Notes: generated by a model from the letters alone, not told the origin. A stretch of 64,000 nt of DNA from Astrocystis sublimbata (GCA_022453515.1 JAJNNY010000009.1:1-64000); one strand, 5' to 3'. Shown: positions 22,221 to 33,781, numbered from the stretch's first letter. A program made the numbers and translations.

Positions 22221-25096
22221 AGTTGCATTAGTTGACTACCTAGGTAATTGTGACAACAAGTCGGGAACAGGTGAGGTTGGCATACACATGGCGGTGTCGA
22301 AATAACGAAACAAAGGATATTTGACGACCCAGTCGGTAGGGTCGGGAGTATCGCGGGGAAGTGGTGCGAGATGATTCAGATACAGCGCAGCGCGTGGTCC
22401 AAAGTCAAGAACCGGCAATAAGGAGCGCTAGAATAGGCCCCGGACCGTTTGGGTTGGCCGTCGGCTCGGTGTACTCGGGTGACGCTTATGACGAAAATAT
22501 GTACGAAATTCGAGGGTCAATGAGACGGACGCGACGGTTTGGTATATGGTTGTTCTGTAGATGTGATTCAGATGATAAAGCCAAGAGCGAGAGTTGGCAG
22601 GGTTCCGGTAGTCGAGCCGAAGTACTGGATGGTGATCGTGCGCTCCTTTTCTTGTCTCAAGGCATGAACACGGCCGGGACGAGGCAACGCAGCGGGATGC
22701 GATGATTGATACGGTGGCCGACGAATGGCAGTTGTATAAGCGGTATGAGCGAGCGTGGGTTCCAAGTTGGAGACGAGGGAAACTGAATGGAGATGGCTTG
22801 GGAGGTATGTAGCTTGAACTACAGTACTACTGTACAATTGTTGTGGAGATGGCCTCGTGCGAAGGATAGAAAAGGAAGGGAAAAGGGAAGATTAGGAGGC
22901 ATGAGTGGCCCTGGCTGTTGGTTCTGGGATGAGTTCCAAGCAGGTGTGGACACCACCCGCGACACCCGTGCTGCCCAGTGCCCAGTGTCCAGTGCCCAGG
23001 TGCTAGACACCTAGGTAGTCTGCCAGGCAGCCAGATAGATCATGGATAGGGCATGCATGCAGGTGCCCAGTGCCTTGCCTAAGGTTGCCCTGCCCCCCGG
23101 CCGATGCCCCGGCATGCATGCTGCACAGGCCTGGGCGGCTTGGAGCAGCGCTACGGGTCTGCACTATCTCCCGCTACGCTGTACAGCGCATTGGCGGACG
23201 AGGGCGGGCTCGGTGCTATCCTTAGTCTATTCAAGAAATCGGATCCGCTAGACCGCAAATAGACCCCCATGCGTGCATGGGTGCATGCAAATACGATCAC
23301 CGCATCCCGGAAATCTTGGAAATCCAGCAAGCCGGCAACGTCGGTCACTGATTGCTGCATGTATGACGGCTGTCAGACTAACTCCCTCGGGCACTAGTTG
23401 TTGTCAATAATCTCCACGGAACCATGCTGCACATCGCAGGTAGCATCATGACCTTAAAGTACCTACACACTTCGGCACTCATCGTTTCATCGACCAGGAG
23501 AAGAGAGCACGAAAATAAAGTTGATGCGTAACTGCGTTGCCGTGTTGTGATTCGCTTGTTCCTGGCATGTTCCCGTGCCGCTGTGCAACACTGCAATCCT
23601 TCAAGGTTCCGTGATTTCCTACGAACAGGGGTCTACATTCTAAGCCCGTAAGGTGTAACGAGGTACCTCTGTAGGGTTTCCAATTCCAAGGTTATAGGCT
23701 ACTCGTATAGATAATACAGTACTCATCCTCAAGCCATCACATCTTATATGTTTGCAGTTGGGTCTCAAATTATCAATCTGTACATCTCCCCAAGTGCTTC
23801 GGACACCAGATTGCGATACAAAACAGCAGGCCAGTATATAAAGCTACGCTCGTCTCTGTTGCTCGGTACAAATTAACCTCCATGCCTCGACATGTCATCC
23901 TGTCATGATGCAGCCAAATTACCCTGTGGCGTGCCATTCCATCCCGCACCGTTCGTACCGTTCGTACCGTATTTACCGAGCAATCGTGTTCTGGTAGTGG
24001 CATAAGCTTTTGATGTCCCACGACTATTGGCTACTATCAAAGTCCGGCTTACGGGATTTAAATACACGTACATAACACACGTAAGACTGGAATAATTTGC
24101 GATTCCTGCGTGTTAGTCAGTAGCAGAGGCCCTTGGCCAACCAGTGCCGACTGTCAGTCAGCATAGAGGTAGGCGTTCAAACAATCGCTTACAACACTGA
24201 AAGAGAGGACATCTATTGTACACTTACGCTTTATGTCGTATTCGTCTAGGGGCCATGCTCGAGTTCTACTTAGCTAACCAGATACGGCACCTGCCTCTCC
24301 TGCTATTCTGCGGAACTTCAAGACGTCTCTGTCTCCCGACTGCACGTGTCTTAGTGGGTACTCACCCTGATCGTGATCAATTGCTCTTGTTTTTCCATGT
24401 CTGAAGAAAAGGCCTGAGCCGAATGATGAGACATGAACAACCTGTTTCCTGCCTACATAGGTACTTAGTGAGCATCTCACACCACCACACTCTTTGCTTT
24501 GTCGCAAACATTGCCAAGTTCGAGCACAGTCAGCTAGCTTCGCGTATAGATGAACAAAGTCAGAATTCGCTCCGAACTAACATACTAGCGACCAGCCGCG
24601 AAAACAGGCAGCGAGCAAAGCAAAGCACATCTGCGCAGTCTAAGCGATAACCAATTCAACACAACCGTGTAATTGATGCCTTCCTCAATTGTATGCTTAT
24701 ATTCGCATCATACAAGCTAATGAGTATATATCTTCAAAGGCAGGGGCCAAGCACACCACGATGCCCAGTTTAATCAAGCTATCTTCCTCGTGGTTGTCGC
24801 TCGTATATTGGCCTCTAGGCTGATGGATCATGCTTCTTTGTTTGTAATGTCTTAACAAATGATCTTGACAAAGGGTTTCGACAAAGGACTCGAGACCTTC
24901 AGCATTGGTATGTTCGGTCTGAAAGGCACTCTTTCCACGTCACGGAGGCTGACATCCTTTGTTAATGCGCGAGAGGGCCACCTGATCGGGGTTTTGTGGT
25001 CATAGTACTAGTAGGGTCAGCTTCCTGCACGATTACCAATAAAACATTTCCATGAAACTCACTAAACGATGTCGATGAGTTTGTTCGTTGCAAAAC
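22221..25096. other. Long intergenic region (2.9 kb)
   Basis: It probably contains the missing first exon(s) and promoter of the Cys-rich membrane protein gene near its left end. Imperfect CCCAGTG tandem repeats lie at about 22973-22999, and CGTTCGTAC repeats at about 23949-23968. I recognise no other gene. Confidence 0.4.
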
Positions 25097-26395
25097 ATGC
25101 CAGAGTACTTCGATAAGACCACATCACCTCTGAGGGAGGAGGCGTTGGGAAACGTTGGGCGCCATCACTACCCACCGCCCCGAGATGTCAACCAATATGT
25201 GTCTCGAGCCTTGCCACGGCCGCCAACGCGACCTCGGTCGGTTTGTCCCTCGTCGCAAGAGCTCGAGGAAACCCATTCACGGCAGCATACACCAGAGCAT
25301 CTGATTGGTAATGGGGTGGTCAATGACCAGAAGCATCTTACCTTTCATGGCAAAGCGGACGAGGACGTATCGGCAATGGTAGAGTTGCCAGAAATATTGA
25401 TACCGGAGGATTTCGACTCGTCCGAGGATCCTCCTCTCGTCTCTCCTCGGCCACAACGTCCGGATTCCAAGCTGTTGTTGATGTGGGCGAATGGGGATGA
25501 CCTGGTCAGTCCAATCACCATTGAAGCAACGGCAGAAACAAGTTGGGTGAACCACATTGTATCGCCACTTTCTGAAGATTTGGAGTCATGGGTTTCTCCC
25601 ACAGCAGGTTCGGCGTCTCTAGGGCACGAGCCGTGGTTAGATGTTGCATCATCTGATTCTGATGAAGAGATGGACTCACCTACCCTAGCACGAGACTGGA
25701 ATCGCATCTCTCAATCTGCAATCTCGAAAGCGACGCACACCCAGGCAACAAAAAGAAAACATCGAGATAGCGATTCTGGCGACCTCACACCGATTCCCAA
25801 TTGGGATATTGGCAAGTCTACACAAGATGCTGACGGCCCCAATAACGTATATGAGTGCGAGAATACCCAGACACCGATACCCTCGCCATCAATGTACAGC
25901 AGGGATGTTCATAGCTATACCCAGGATCGTGACATATTCATCGACGAACCCCAGAGAACCTCTGCAGTGTACCGTAATGGCACATTGTTCTCAAGCAGAC
26001 CTAGAGGTGGCCATATAAAGCTCCCCCCTCCACTCCTAATCGCAGAACAAGGCAAAGCCCCCGAAGAATATGTCAAGACACCCTTTCCACTGCAAGACAT
26101 CGTTCAAGAAAACAACGAGCGGAGCCCGCAAAGTCCACAAAGTTCACAAAGCCCACAAAGCCCTAAGCTTCGTGAGAGACGATCGGGACTCCGTAGGTTC
26201 AGTTCGCTACGGCGTACACCAAGCCAGAGTATACGTATGCCCCCACCTGGATTTACCGAGATCGTCAGCCAGATCGACTACGAGGGTACTGTCTCACCTG
26301 TTCCAAGAGTCAAGAACATGCTATCGAAAGCGAAACACGGTTTGGGAATCGTCAGGGTCGGTTCGATGAAAGAAACGAGGCGAAGCGAAGTCTGA
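25097..26395 (+). CDS. Hypothetical protein, largely disordered
   Basis: A 432-residue uninterrupted reading frame from the first ATG (MPEYFDKTTSP). An earlier in-frame TTG at 25088 is not a likely start. The protein is rich in Pro, Ser, Asp and Glu, with no recognised domain, signal peptide or membrane helix. A small SPQSPQSSQSPQSPK repeat is followed by a basic patch (RERRSGLRRFSSLRR) and then a conserved-looking C-terminal stretch (MPPPGFTEIVSQIDYEGTV). I do not recognise the family. It could be a regulatory or scaffold protein, and the basic serine-rich patch would suit phosphorylation. Confidence 0.65.
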   Translation: MPEYFDKTTSPLREEALGNVGRHHYPPPRDVNQYVSRALPRPPTRPRSVCPSSQELEETHSRQHTPEHLIGNGVVNDQKHLTFHGKADEDVSAMVELPEILIPEDFDSSEDPPLVSPRPQRPDSKLLLMWANGDDLVSPITIEATAETSWVNHIVSPLSEDLESWVSPTAGSASLGHEPWLDVASSDSDEEMDSPTLARDWNRISQSAISKATHTQATKRKHRDSDSGDLTPIPNWDIGKSTQDADGPNNVYECENTQTPIPSPSMYSRDVHSYTQDRDIFIDEPQRTSAVYRNGTLFSSRPRGGHIKLPPPLLIAEQGKAPEEYVKTPFPLQDIVQENNERSPQSPQSSQSPQSPKLRERRSGLRRFSSLRRTPSQSIRMPPPGFTEIVSQIDYEGTVSPVPRVKNMLSKAKHGLGIVRVGSMKETRRSEV

Positions 26396-27083
26396 CGTCA
26401 GATACAAATTGATGGCGAATGAAGGGTAATTCGGAACATGGAACTAGTTTCTGACTATATACTTGTACGTAGGCTTTTCCTACATTTTGCGTAGATACTA
26501 TACCCAATAATAATACTGTATAATTAGGCTGGGTTGGTGGGCTAAGATTTCTCTGTGCTATGTGTGTTGTCTTTGCGTGTCTCACAGCATATTGTTTGAT
26601 CAACGAGTCTGGGATCTACTATTCACTTCGCCCAATCAACACGCCGTTGGTATTCGGACTTCTCGTTCGGCAGGCACGCTCCCGTCTCCTTACCGATCCA
26701 TGTCCAAGTAGGCCTGTGGGCTACGATAATTTCGATGTAGCACCAGCTAGCCTACCTAGCCCAACTTCTGGAAATTCGGGGTTCGCGATGCTGTCTCTCT
26801 TTCCTTCCCTCGTACCTCGCTCATCTTCCATGGACTCAATCCATTATTTGACCAGCATACCAAGGCGTTTGGCCCCGTTTTGTGAATCACACAAGTCTAT
26901 TCACAATCACTGGTAACATCTCGGAATGCTCGAATGCAATTGGAAATCAAAATATAGCCCGCTTTACCACAACAAGCCGGAAGCCGTTACTCATTCAACA
27001 TCAGCAAGACGAAAACCTAAAGGCTAGACTGGCTATACACAATCAGAGCGGAGATTGTCCTGGGAAAACAAGCGTCTACTACG
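26396..27083. other. Intergenic region
   Basis: About 690 bp between two plus-strand genes of unknown function. I see no gene. It presumably contains the promoter of the 834-residue protein gene. Confidence 0.4.
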
Positions 27084-29588
27084 ATGGCCAGCCAGATCGT
27101 CTCAGGACAATGGAGCCTTAATGAGTCGTCGAATTCAGTGTACAAGATTGTTCGGAGTGTGCTTGAAGCAGCAACAAGCGATAACGTACAGCCATTGGCC
27201 ATACTGGCTTGCGAGCAATTCGGAAACACACTAGCATTCAGCCAGGAAACTCGCCTTAGGATCGAGCGGACAGTCTTGCCAACCCCAGAGCCCGTTGCCG
27301 TGAGCTTCCTGAAAGTCAAAATCGGTTTCTTGAACCACGATTGTGCGAATCTGCTGGGCAGCAACCAAGCCGGCTTACGCTTCCTTGCCCTAGCTGCTAT
27401 ACTCCTCTCGAGCCTTTCTCCTTTCCATTGCGCCGAGGCGTTGTTACCCATGCTTGAAGCCACGACCATGGACCAAAGGCACTTGCCGACAATAAGGCAC
27501 CTAGAAGACCTGATGTCCAGCCTCGGAGGGAGATGTCGACGAGCAGGCTTCGCAGATGTCGTCTACGGTTATCATGCCATCATCAAAGGGGTTTTGCGCT
27601 CGAAGAACAAGACTCCGTGTGTAAATGAGCCAAGAGTCCTTCATGCCAGAGTTCTAGCAACACTCATCGATATATTTCGTCAGATGCAGCGGGTTGGAGA
27701 GCATGGCATGGAATCTGTTGAAATCAAGGTTGGTTTGTCGGCTGCTTGGGTCGCTGCTTTCTCCAAGTGGTGCTTGGAAACACCACCTTCGATATATCTC
27801 GCCGACGGTACGCCTGTAATAATCCAGACTAGGGCGAAGGTAACCTTGAAGGTCACCATCGAAACTCTAATTGAGAGATCGGAGGAGGAGGAGACGATCG
27901 AAATCACCAAGAAGTTTAGAACCGAGTCACTGCATGAACTGATATGCGAAAGCTCATTGCCCCACAGTCCCGAACCGGCATATCGCGTCACATTGGAGAC
28001 CTTCCGTGCTCAAATTCAAAATATGTGTGGAACTCATGACTTGGAAAGAAATGCCATTCTCGCAGCCGTCCCCCTTACACTCCGTCTGGTGCTTCAGTCT
28101 GTCCAGCAACAAACCACCTTGCACCGGTGGAAGCCTAATACTTCAAATCGACCAGGAGAGGGACTCTGCGACCGGTATTTAGCAGCAGAGAAGCCCAACC
28201 CTTTCCCCCCAATCAAAAAGATTTACGAGACAATGTTATTAGTACTTGGTCTGCCACCAGGCTTTCTCTCGGAAAATCTTGTTTCAGCCAAGTCTTTCCT
28301 CGACTTGGACGAAGTAGAAAATTATCTTCGGGCTCCTTTGAACTCGGGTGAGCAATCCGACTCCTCGGAATCTAGGGTTGTTTGGGTTGTTGGCGACACA
28401 TTCGACATCATGAAGAAGCTGCCATGGTGGATAAAGAGCAGTAGAACCCAAGGTAACTCTCATGGGCAACTCATCAACGAAAATGTTCCGAAGGTCGTAC
28501 ACAAACAACGACGCTGTGGCTGCGTTCTGTCACCATTGACTTTCCTAACTCGAAAGTTTTGCAATATATGTCACAAAAAGTCCAGCAAATCACCTGCCGC
28601 ATTAAGCATCAAAGAATCGACCGAGATCACTAGACTGACGGATTTAGTACACGCATTGAGCCTCATCTGTCTTCCAATTATTTCCCTTTCTCTCCTCCAA
28701 GATCTCGACGATGTGCTCTTAGTTCCTCCCGTTCCTAGGAATCTTCTTGATCGCTTAGACCTTGAGAACTCCCTATACTTCCAAATTCGAATCCTTTTGG
28801 TCCGTGGAGAACAGTTTCAGTACGAGAACAACGAGTTCGCCTCCAAGATATCTCGTGAAGTTTCTCGGTTCCTCCTAAAAGAAACTCCAAATAAGGACGA
28901 TATCCTAGTAAAGTCTAGCCGGAGTGACTGCTTCTGGTATTCTGCTCTGAAAAGCCCCCTTTCCCCATCTCATGGGAACTACCTCTCTATAACGTCCTGT
29001 CGAGGGCGCATCATTCACGGGGGCGACGTATACAACGAAATTTACGACCTACCCTTCCGTTCGCAACCCAATTCGCCCATCGATATGTTTGTTTTTAATG
29101 GTTCCAATCCACACGTCGAGAACTATATCTTGGAGTCAATACATGATCAGCCCTTCTCCAGGTATCATTTCCAGTGGCAGATGAAAATTGGCCAACACTG
29201 CTTAGTTGCTGGCCTGTCGATCATCGACAAAGACAATCCCGTTCAAGAGTACAGGTCTTACTCATGCATTGGGGCTATAGACCAACTAGCTAGTACGGTG
29301 ATTGCGAACTGTGATCATCCAAATAAGTGTATAGACCTACCTCACCCTGGAGTGAGCATAAATGGCCACTTTGGCAAGAGATTGCCGGCGGTTACTCTGA
29401 AGTCGGCAGCAGGGGAAGACATCGTATATCCAATGGGCGGAGACAGAGGCCTCCAGACATATTGCTTTGGCATCTTGGGGAGTGAATACCCCAGGGAAAT
29501 AAAGCGTACAGCGCTGCGGGAAAATGCTTGTTTGGAGTGTTGTGTCAAGGTGTGCGAGTATTACGACTGCCGTATACTGATATTATGA
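27084..29588 (+). CDS. Large hypothetical protein (834 aa), no recognised domain
   Basis: One long uninterrupted ORF from ATG 27084 encodes 834 aa with ordinary globular composition, and no signal peptide or clear membrane span. The first third is helical and Leu/Ala-rich. A segment SAAWVAAFSKWCLETPPSIYL is followed by ADGTPVI, giving a G-x-P motif in a beta-rich stretch. The centre holds a cysteine group (C-G-C ... C-N-I-C) that could bind zinc. The C-terminal 25 residues carry several cysteines (ACLECCVKVCEYYDC). I think it belongs to one of the lineage-specific ascomycete families of unknown function, but I cannot name it. Its size and lack of introns are unlike most genes in this window. 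Confidence 0.75.
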   Translation: MASQIVSGQWSLNESSNSVYKIVRSVLEAATSDNVQPLAILACEQFGNTLAFSQETRLRIERTVLPTPEPVAVSFLKVKIGFLNHDCANLLGSNQAGLRFLALAAILLSSLSPFHCAEALLPMLEATTMDQRHLPTIRHLEDLMSSLGGRCRRAGFADVVYGYHAIIKGVLRSKNKTPCVNEPRVLHARVLATLIDIFRQMQRVGEHGMESVEIKVGLSAAWVAAFSKWCLETPPSIYLADGTPVIIQTRAKVTLKVTIETLIERSEEEETIEITKKFRTESLHELICESSLPHSPEPAYRVTLETFRAQIQNMCGTHDLERNAILAAVPLTLRLVLQSVQQQTTLHRWKPNTSNRPGEGLCDRYLAAEKPNPFPPIKKIYETMLLVLGLPPGFLSENLVSAKSFLDLDEVENYLRAPLNSGEQSDSSESRVVWVVGDTFDIMKKLPWWIKSSRTQGNSHGQLINENVPKVVHKQRRCGCVLSPLTFLTRKFCNICHKKSSKSPAALSIKESTEITRLTDLVHALSLICLPIISLSLLQDLDDVLLVPPVPRNLLDRLDLENSLYFQIRILLVRGEQFQYENNEFASKISREVSRFLLKETPNKDDILVKSSRSDCFWYSALKSPLSPSHGNYLSITSCRGRIIHGGDVYNEIYDLPFRSQPNSPIDMFVFNGSNPHVENYILESIHDQPFSRYHFQWQMKIGQHCLVAGLSIIDKDNPVQEYRSYSCIGAIDQLASTVIANCDHPNKCIDLPHPGVSINGHFGKRLPAVTLKSAAGEDIVYPMGGDRGLQTYCFGILGSEYPREIKRTALRENACLECCVKVCEYYDCRILIL

Positions 29589-30776
29589 ACGAATTCCCCG
29601 TCACGTACACACCTAGCTATAGCTTATGGAATCTAATTTTCGTTCTTAGGCAATGTTTCCTTCATCATTCGCCTCCATTGTCTTTCTTAGCGTGCTATGT
29701 ACTCGAGCAAAGCGGTCATGGTAACCTCAATACTGTATTTACACATAGCATACCTCTTGATGCAAAGAGGCCGATCTCGCTTGAGTGAGACGTTGCGGAC
29801 CTCAGGACTATGTACTTAAGCCAATGAACGCATCCAGTCGCAAATGCAGCTATACGAAAAAATCCAACTTCAGCATCTCAATTCTCGATGTTAATTGAGT
29901 CTCAAATATAATTTCCCGGTTATTGACCGCTTTGCCAGTAGGTATACCGGATTGACATGTATGTAGTAAGTCGGTAGGTAGAGTAAGGGACCTACAGTAG
30001 TTGCGCTAGCAAGTGTCGGTCAAGCCTGAGGTAGGTACAGTAACTACCACATTACATGTATGGACTGGGGCTTAGTAGGTAGTTTTACCGCATTCTTATA
30101 CGTCAACGTGCGGCAGCGGCAGCGGCAGGCAATGCCAGCAGCGCCTAAGGTTCCAGGCACAAGCATGCCGAATGCTGCGGTTCCGGTTCAGGTTGGGCTG
30201 AATTCCCGCATGCACATGCATACAGCATACTACAGCATAGGTACATACATCCGAGTCTCTTTATCAACGACCCCAATTCCCCCGATCGCTCCAACCTAAA
30301 TAAATAATCATGAGTTCGACGGCCACCAACGGCGACCACGATGCCCCATCCGCGATCCTGCCCGCCGAACTCGCCCTCGGCCTCGCCCTTGATTTAGACC
30401 CGACGTCATACCAACAACGTCAGCGCTCGCTTTCGGAAGCCCAGGACCAGGCCTCGTATTATTGGGATGCGTCCACGATGGCGCCTCTAAATGTTGTTTC
30501 GGCGGTCAGTACTACTTATATTTAGTCGTAGCTATTATTATCATCCTCACCAGCAACATAAATGCAACAAAATCGCCATCTCCCAGTCGGATCCCTTTTG
30601 TTTACCGCCTAGGGAGAGCATGGTGACTTCATCCTGGAACGGGAGAGAGCGGAATTCGGGGTCCTGAAAGTAACAGCACCACCACTACCGCGGCCTATGC
30701 ACCAATAGTATGCATGGTCACGGCCACCATTACAGCAATGATTGATTTACCATAAAACTTCCACCCAACCCATTGT
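29589..30776. other. Intergenic region with a possible upstream ORF
   Basis: About 1.2 kb before the Nudix gene. It contains several GTAGGTA-type words at about 29935-30080 and a GCGGCAGCGGCAGCGGCAGG run at about 30109-30129. An ATG-started ORF lies at 30310-30525 and is listed separately. Confidence 0.4.
30310..30525 (+). CDS. Possible short ORF upstream of the Nudix gene
   Basis: ATG at 30310 opens a 71-codon ORF of protein-like composition (ELALGLALDLDPTSYQQRQ, then an SLSEAQDQASYYWD stretch) about 470 bp before the Nudix start. It could be a small gene, a first exon of something else (GTCAGT at about 30505 could be a donor) or an upstream ORF. I found no domain. Low confidence that it is translated. 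Confidence 0.25.
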   Translation: MSSTATNGDHDAPSAILPAELALGLALDLDPTSYQQRQRSLSEAQDQASYYWDASTMAPLNVVSAVSTTYI

Positions 30777-32063
30777 ATGAGCACCGCAAATACTCACATG
30801 CTTTCTGTTTCGAAGGCCGCCATTGCCCGTTTGCGCGCGTACAAGCCCCCGCCCTTTCCGATATGGGACCGTCTCCCGGTGTCACGGCGCGCCGCCGTCC
30901 TGATCCTCCTGTTTGCCGACCGGAGGGGTGACCTCCGCGTCGTCATCACGATGCGCGCTGCGAGCCTCCGGAACTTCTCCGGTATGTACTCATGGTGCAG
31001 GATGTCTATCCAAATCTCTACTCTCCGCTTCTTCCCAATTGTCATCGTGCAATGGCTTTGAAGAGCTAACCCTTGGCGAAGGTCACGCTGCTTTCCCCGG
31101 TGGGAAGGCGGATTCGCTTACTGAAAGCCCGTGTAAGCCCCTGTTTCCACAGATTTCCCTGGGCGCTCTCCCCTTCTTCCCTCACTGGACGTCTTGGAAT
31201 GAATCAATTGGACGGGGGATCACACCAATTGCAGAAGCGGACGACAAAAGAAAGTCCATGAGGTGCTGCGAAAAAAGCCGATCATAGTTGTCAAAAATGC
31301 CGGAGGCTAGAGACAGACAGACCCAGTGATTGAAAGCCCACTAACGCTACGACTCCTTTTCGCAGATGACATAGCCCGCCGTGAAGCCTGGGAAGAAATC
31401 GGTCTTCCCATGGACGACAGCAAAATCCCCTCTCCCTTCCGCATCGAGCCCCTATGTTCCTTACCCTGCAGTCTCGCCAAGACCGAGCTCGCCGTGCGTC
31501 CCTGCGTCGCCTTCCTGCACGCCGAAGACAAGGCCGGGTCGCCGCCGTCGCCGACCGTCGACGAGGCCATGATCCCGCGACTAGACGCGAAAGAGGTCGC
31601 GGCCGTGTTCTCGGCGCCCTTCGCCCAATTCCTGCAGAGCGCCGACGAAGCCCCGCGGCCCGGTGACCCGCCGCTGCCCCCGGGCCACTGGTACGACGGC
31701 CGCTGGATCAACTGGCACTCGGGCTCTCCGTGGCGCGTGCACAACTTCCACGTCCCCGTGCACACGCAGCGCGTCACCACGCCCAAGGTGCGCGACGACG
31801 GCCAGGCCGCCCTCGGCGACGAGCTGCCCGAGGAAGAGCAGCAGGTGCAGCGCTTCCTGGTCTGGGGCATGACGGGACGGATACTAGTCGACGCGGCGCG
31901 CATCGCGTACGGCCGCGACCCCGAGTTTGAGCATAACGATAACTACGGCGACGAGACACTGATTACGCAGCAGGCGGAGCAAGGGAGCATGTTGACGGAG
32001 AAGAAGAGGAAAGAAGTTGGGCTTGATGCGCTCAAGGAGGACGTCAAGCAGTCGAAGGCGTAG
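30777..32063 (+). CDS. PCD1: Nudix hydrolase, peroxisomal coenzyme A diphosphatase type
   Basis: Predicted to hydrolyse CoA or oxidised CoA derivatives to 3',5'-ADP and 4'-phosphopantetheine. Three exons (30777-30981, 31082-31132, 31366-32063) give 317 aa. The Nudix box is assembled across intron 2: GGKADSLTESPYDIAR followed by REAWEEIGL, fitting E-x7-RE-x2-EE-x-G. The upstream RRAAVLILLFADRRGDLRV and the later RPCVAFLH blocks match the Pcd1 group. Using the GTAAGC donor at 31133 is essential to obtain the correct box spacing. Intron 1 appears to end in AAG. No obvious C-terminal PTS1 is present (the protein ends QSKA), so peroxisomal location is not supported by the C-terminus. Confidence 0.88.
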
Positions 32064-32481
32064 AAGACTTGGATATCGATGTGGAAGGCAAGCCGGTAGA
32101 GGGAGGACGAGGGCTTGAGTTTAGAATTAGCATGTAGATACCCGACATCAGACAGCGAAATAGGTAGCAAGAACGAGCGAGCAAAGCTCATTAGACATTA
32201 GAGTTCACCATTCGTGCCCTTTAGCGGAGAAGCGTTCGTATGACATCGTACTCATGTCTAGCATTCAGGATATACACGTTAATGGGTATATAATATATTG
32301 CAGTAGTTTCTCCTTATATCGAGAGTACATCTTCAAACAACAATGCCAATCACGCTCCACGCTCGTCGCTCGCATGCCACCGATTGAGTGGTCTATAATG
32401 CATGTTATATTCGTCACCCGATCCCCCAATTCATCATCAAAAAAACTGCACCGCGCCCAAATCATGCTATCCCCCATCCCT
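32064..32481. other. Convergent intergenic region
   Basis: About 420 bp between the 3' ends of the Nudix and copper-transporter genes. I see no gene. Confidence 0.4.
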
Positions 32482-33781
32482 TCAATGACAGGCCGTTTCT
32501 TTGGTAGCGCGCGTGTGCGAGCCGAAAAAGTAGTATCCCAGACCGGCGCCAACAGCAACAGCAATCATGACAAATCCATTATAGGTCATGAACAAAAGCC
32601 TATTTAGTTTTGACACGGCAACCGTTAGTTTCTAATGATACCGAAGGTAACGCGCACATCCCGGCGCTAACGAGCCGGGATGTGAGGATATGAGAGGATA
32701 CTTTGGACTCACATGATCATGAAAGCGTAGAAGTTCTGCACGGCGTACAGGACGGCCTTGAGGATGCGCGCCCGCTGGCCGATGGACGGCTCGGAGGGGC
32801 CGCTCCCGCTCCCGCTTCCGCCGCTGATTCGCTCTATTCCCAGAAATGGCGTCGTCTCAGCAACTTGTTCTTCTTCTCCTTGTTCAGGGTCATGGTCATG
32901 ATGATGGTTTGCAGCAGCATTTTCTTGGTAGCGGTCTTTTGAGAAAACACGTCGCTTCCCGTTGCGCGTCTCGAGGGGTAGGGTGGCCCTCGAGCGACGG
33001 CGCGGGAGAGCGCCAGTATCAGTGTCACTGTCCTGACGGGGGTTGGGATGGCTTCTTCTTTTTTTTCTCTCTTCTCTCTCGTCTTCTTCCTCATCGCGCT
33101 CCCCTCTCCGGTTTTGGACACTTGACTTCTACAACCACTCCGTGACAGACTTTGTTTTTTTCTTTCTTCTCCCGCTCCGTGCATCTTGTATCCGGGGCAA
33201 TATGAATCGTGGATAAATGGAGAGGGGGTAAACAGATTGAGGTAGACTCACTGTATGCCACCTCCTTGTTCGAGAGCCACACTTCGTATCTCCTCGTGCC
33301 TTCGCGTAATGCCTCGTAGCCGGCGCAGATGGCCACAATGGCCAGGAGACTGAAGATGAGCGACGCGGTTCCGGTGACGTGCCATTGTCGGAAGACGATG
33401 CAGAGGTTTGTGGTGTCCCATGTGAACAACATCTGTGTGGGGAAAGGAAATATGTCAGCTTTGTTGTAGCTTTAGCTTTGGCTGGTCGCCTTTTTTCCCC
33501 CAGTAGTCTAACGCCATTCCGACCAGCGCATGTGGTGGTATCTTTTGCAGGAGTTTGGGCAAGATGCTCGTATATCGAGTCGCGAGCGACCAAGTGCCCT
33601 GTTAAGGAGGTTGTTGTGTAGAGGGACAGACTGGAAATAGGAACATTCGACGAACATTCATGTTGCACATGGGCATGCTGCCTCCGCCGTGGCCGCCGTG
33701 GTCCATGCCGCCGTGGTCCATGCCGCCGTGGTCCATGCCGCTGTGATCCATGCCGCTGTGATCCATGTGCGAGTGGTCCAT
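32482..33781 (-). CDS. Ctr-type copper transporter
   Basis: Moves Cu(I) across the plasma or vacuolar membrane as a trimer. Exon 1 (33656-33781) encodes an extracellular Met/His-rich N-terminus of tandem MDHSG/MDHGG units ending MPMCNMN. Exon 2 (about 33252-33432) carries the Ctr block FTWDTTNLCIVFRQWH and TM1. The last exons (about 33035 to 32713, then 32482-32599) carry a charged cytosolic loop with HHHDHD, TM2 with the M-x3-M-type FMIMLLFMTYNG, and the glycine-packed TM3 AVAVGAGLGYYFFG. The join between exon 2 and the loop exon is not settled: several acceptors at about 33030-33130 are possible. The C-tail has a single Cys (TACH). Family identity is secure; length is about 220-260 aa. Confidence 0.9.
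33690..33781. repeat. Tandem 15-bp coding repeats (MDHxG)
   Basis: About five near-identical 15-bp units inside the copper transporter gene encode MDHSG/MDHGG. The Met and His residues are potential copper ligands. Number variation would change ligand count without changing frame. Confidence 0.85.

Noticed and set aside
31307..31903. 198-codon minus-strand ORF across the Nudix gene
   Set aside because: It lies antisense to a recognised Nudix exon and has shadow-type composition.
32834..33184. 116-codon minus-strand ORF in the copper transporter gene
   Set aside because: It is a wrong frame of the cytosolic-loop exon. The correct frame continues into the M-x3-M membrane helix.
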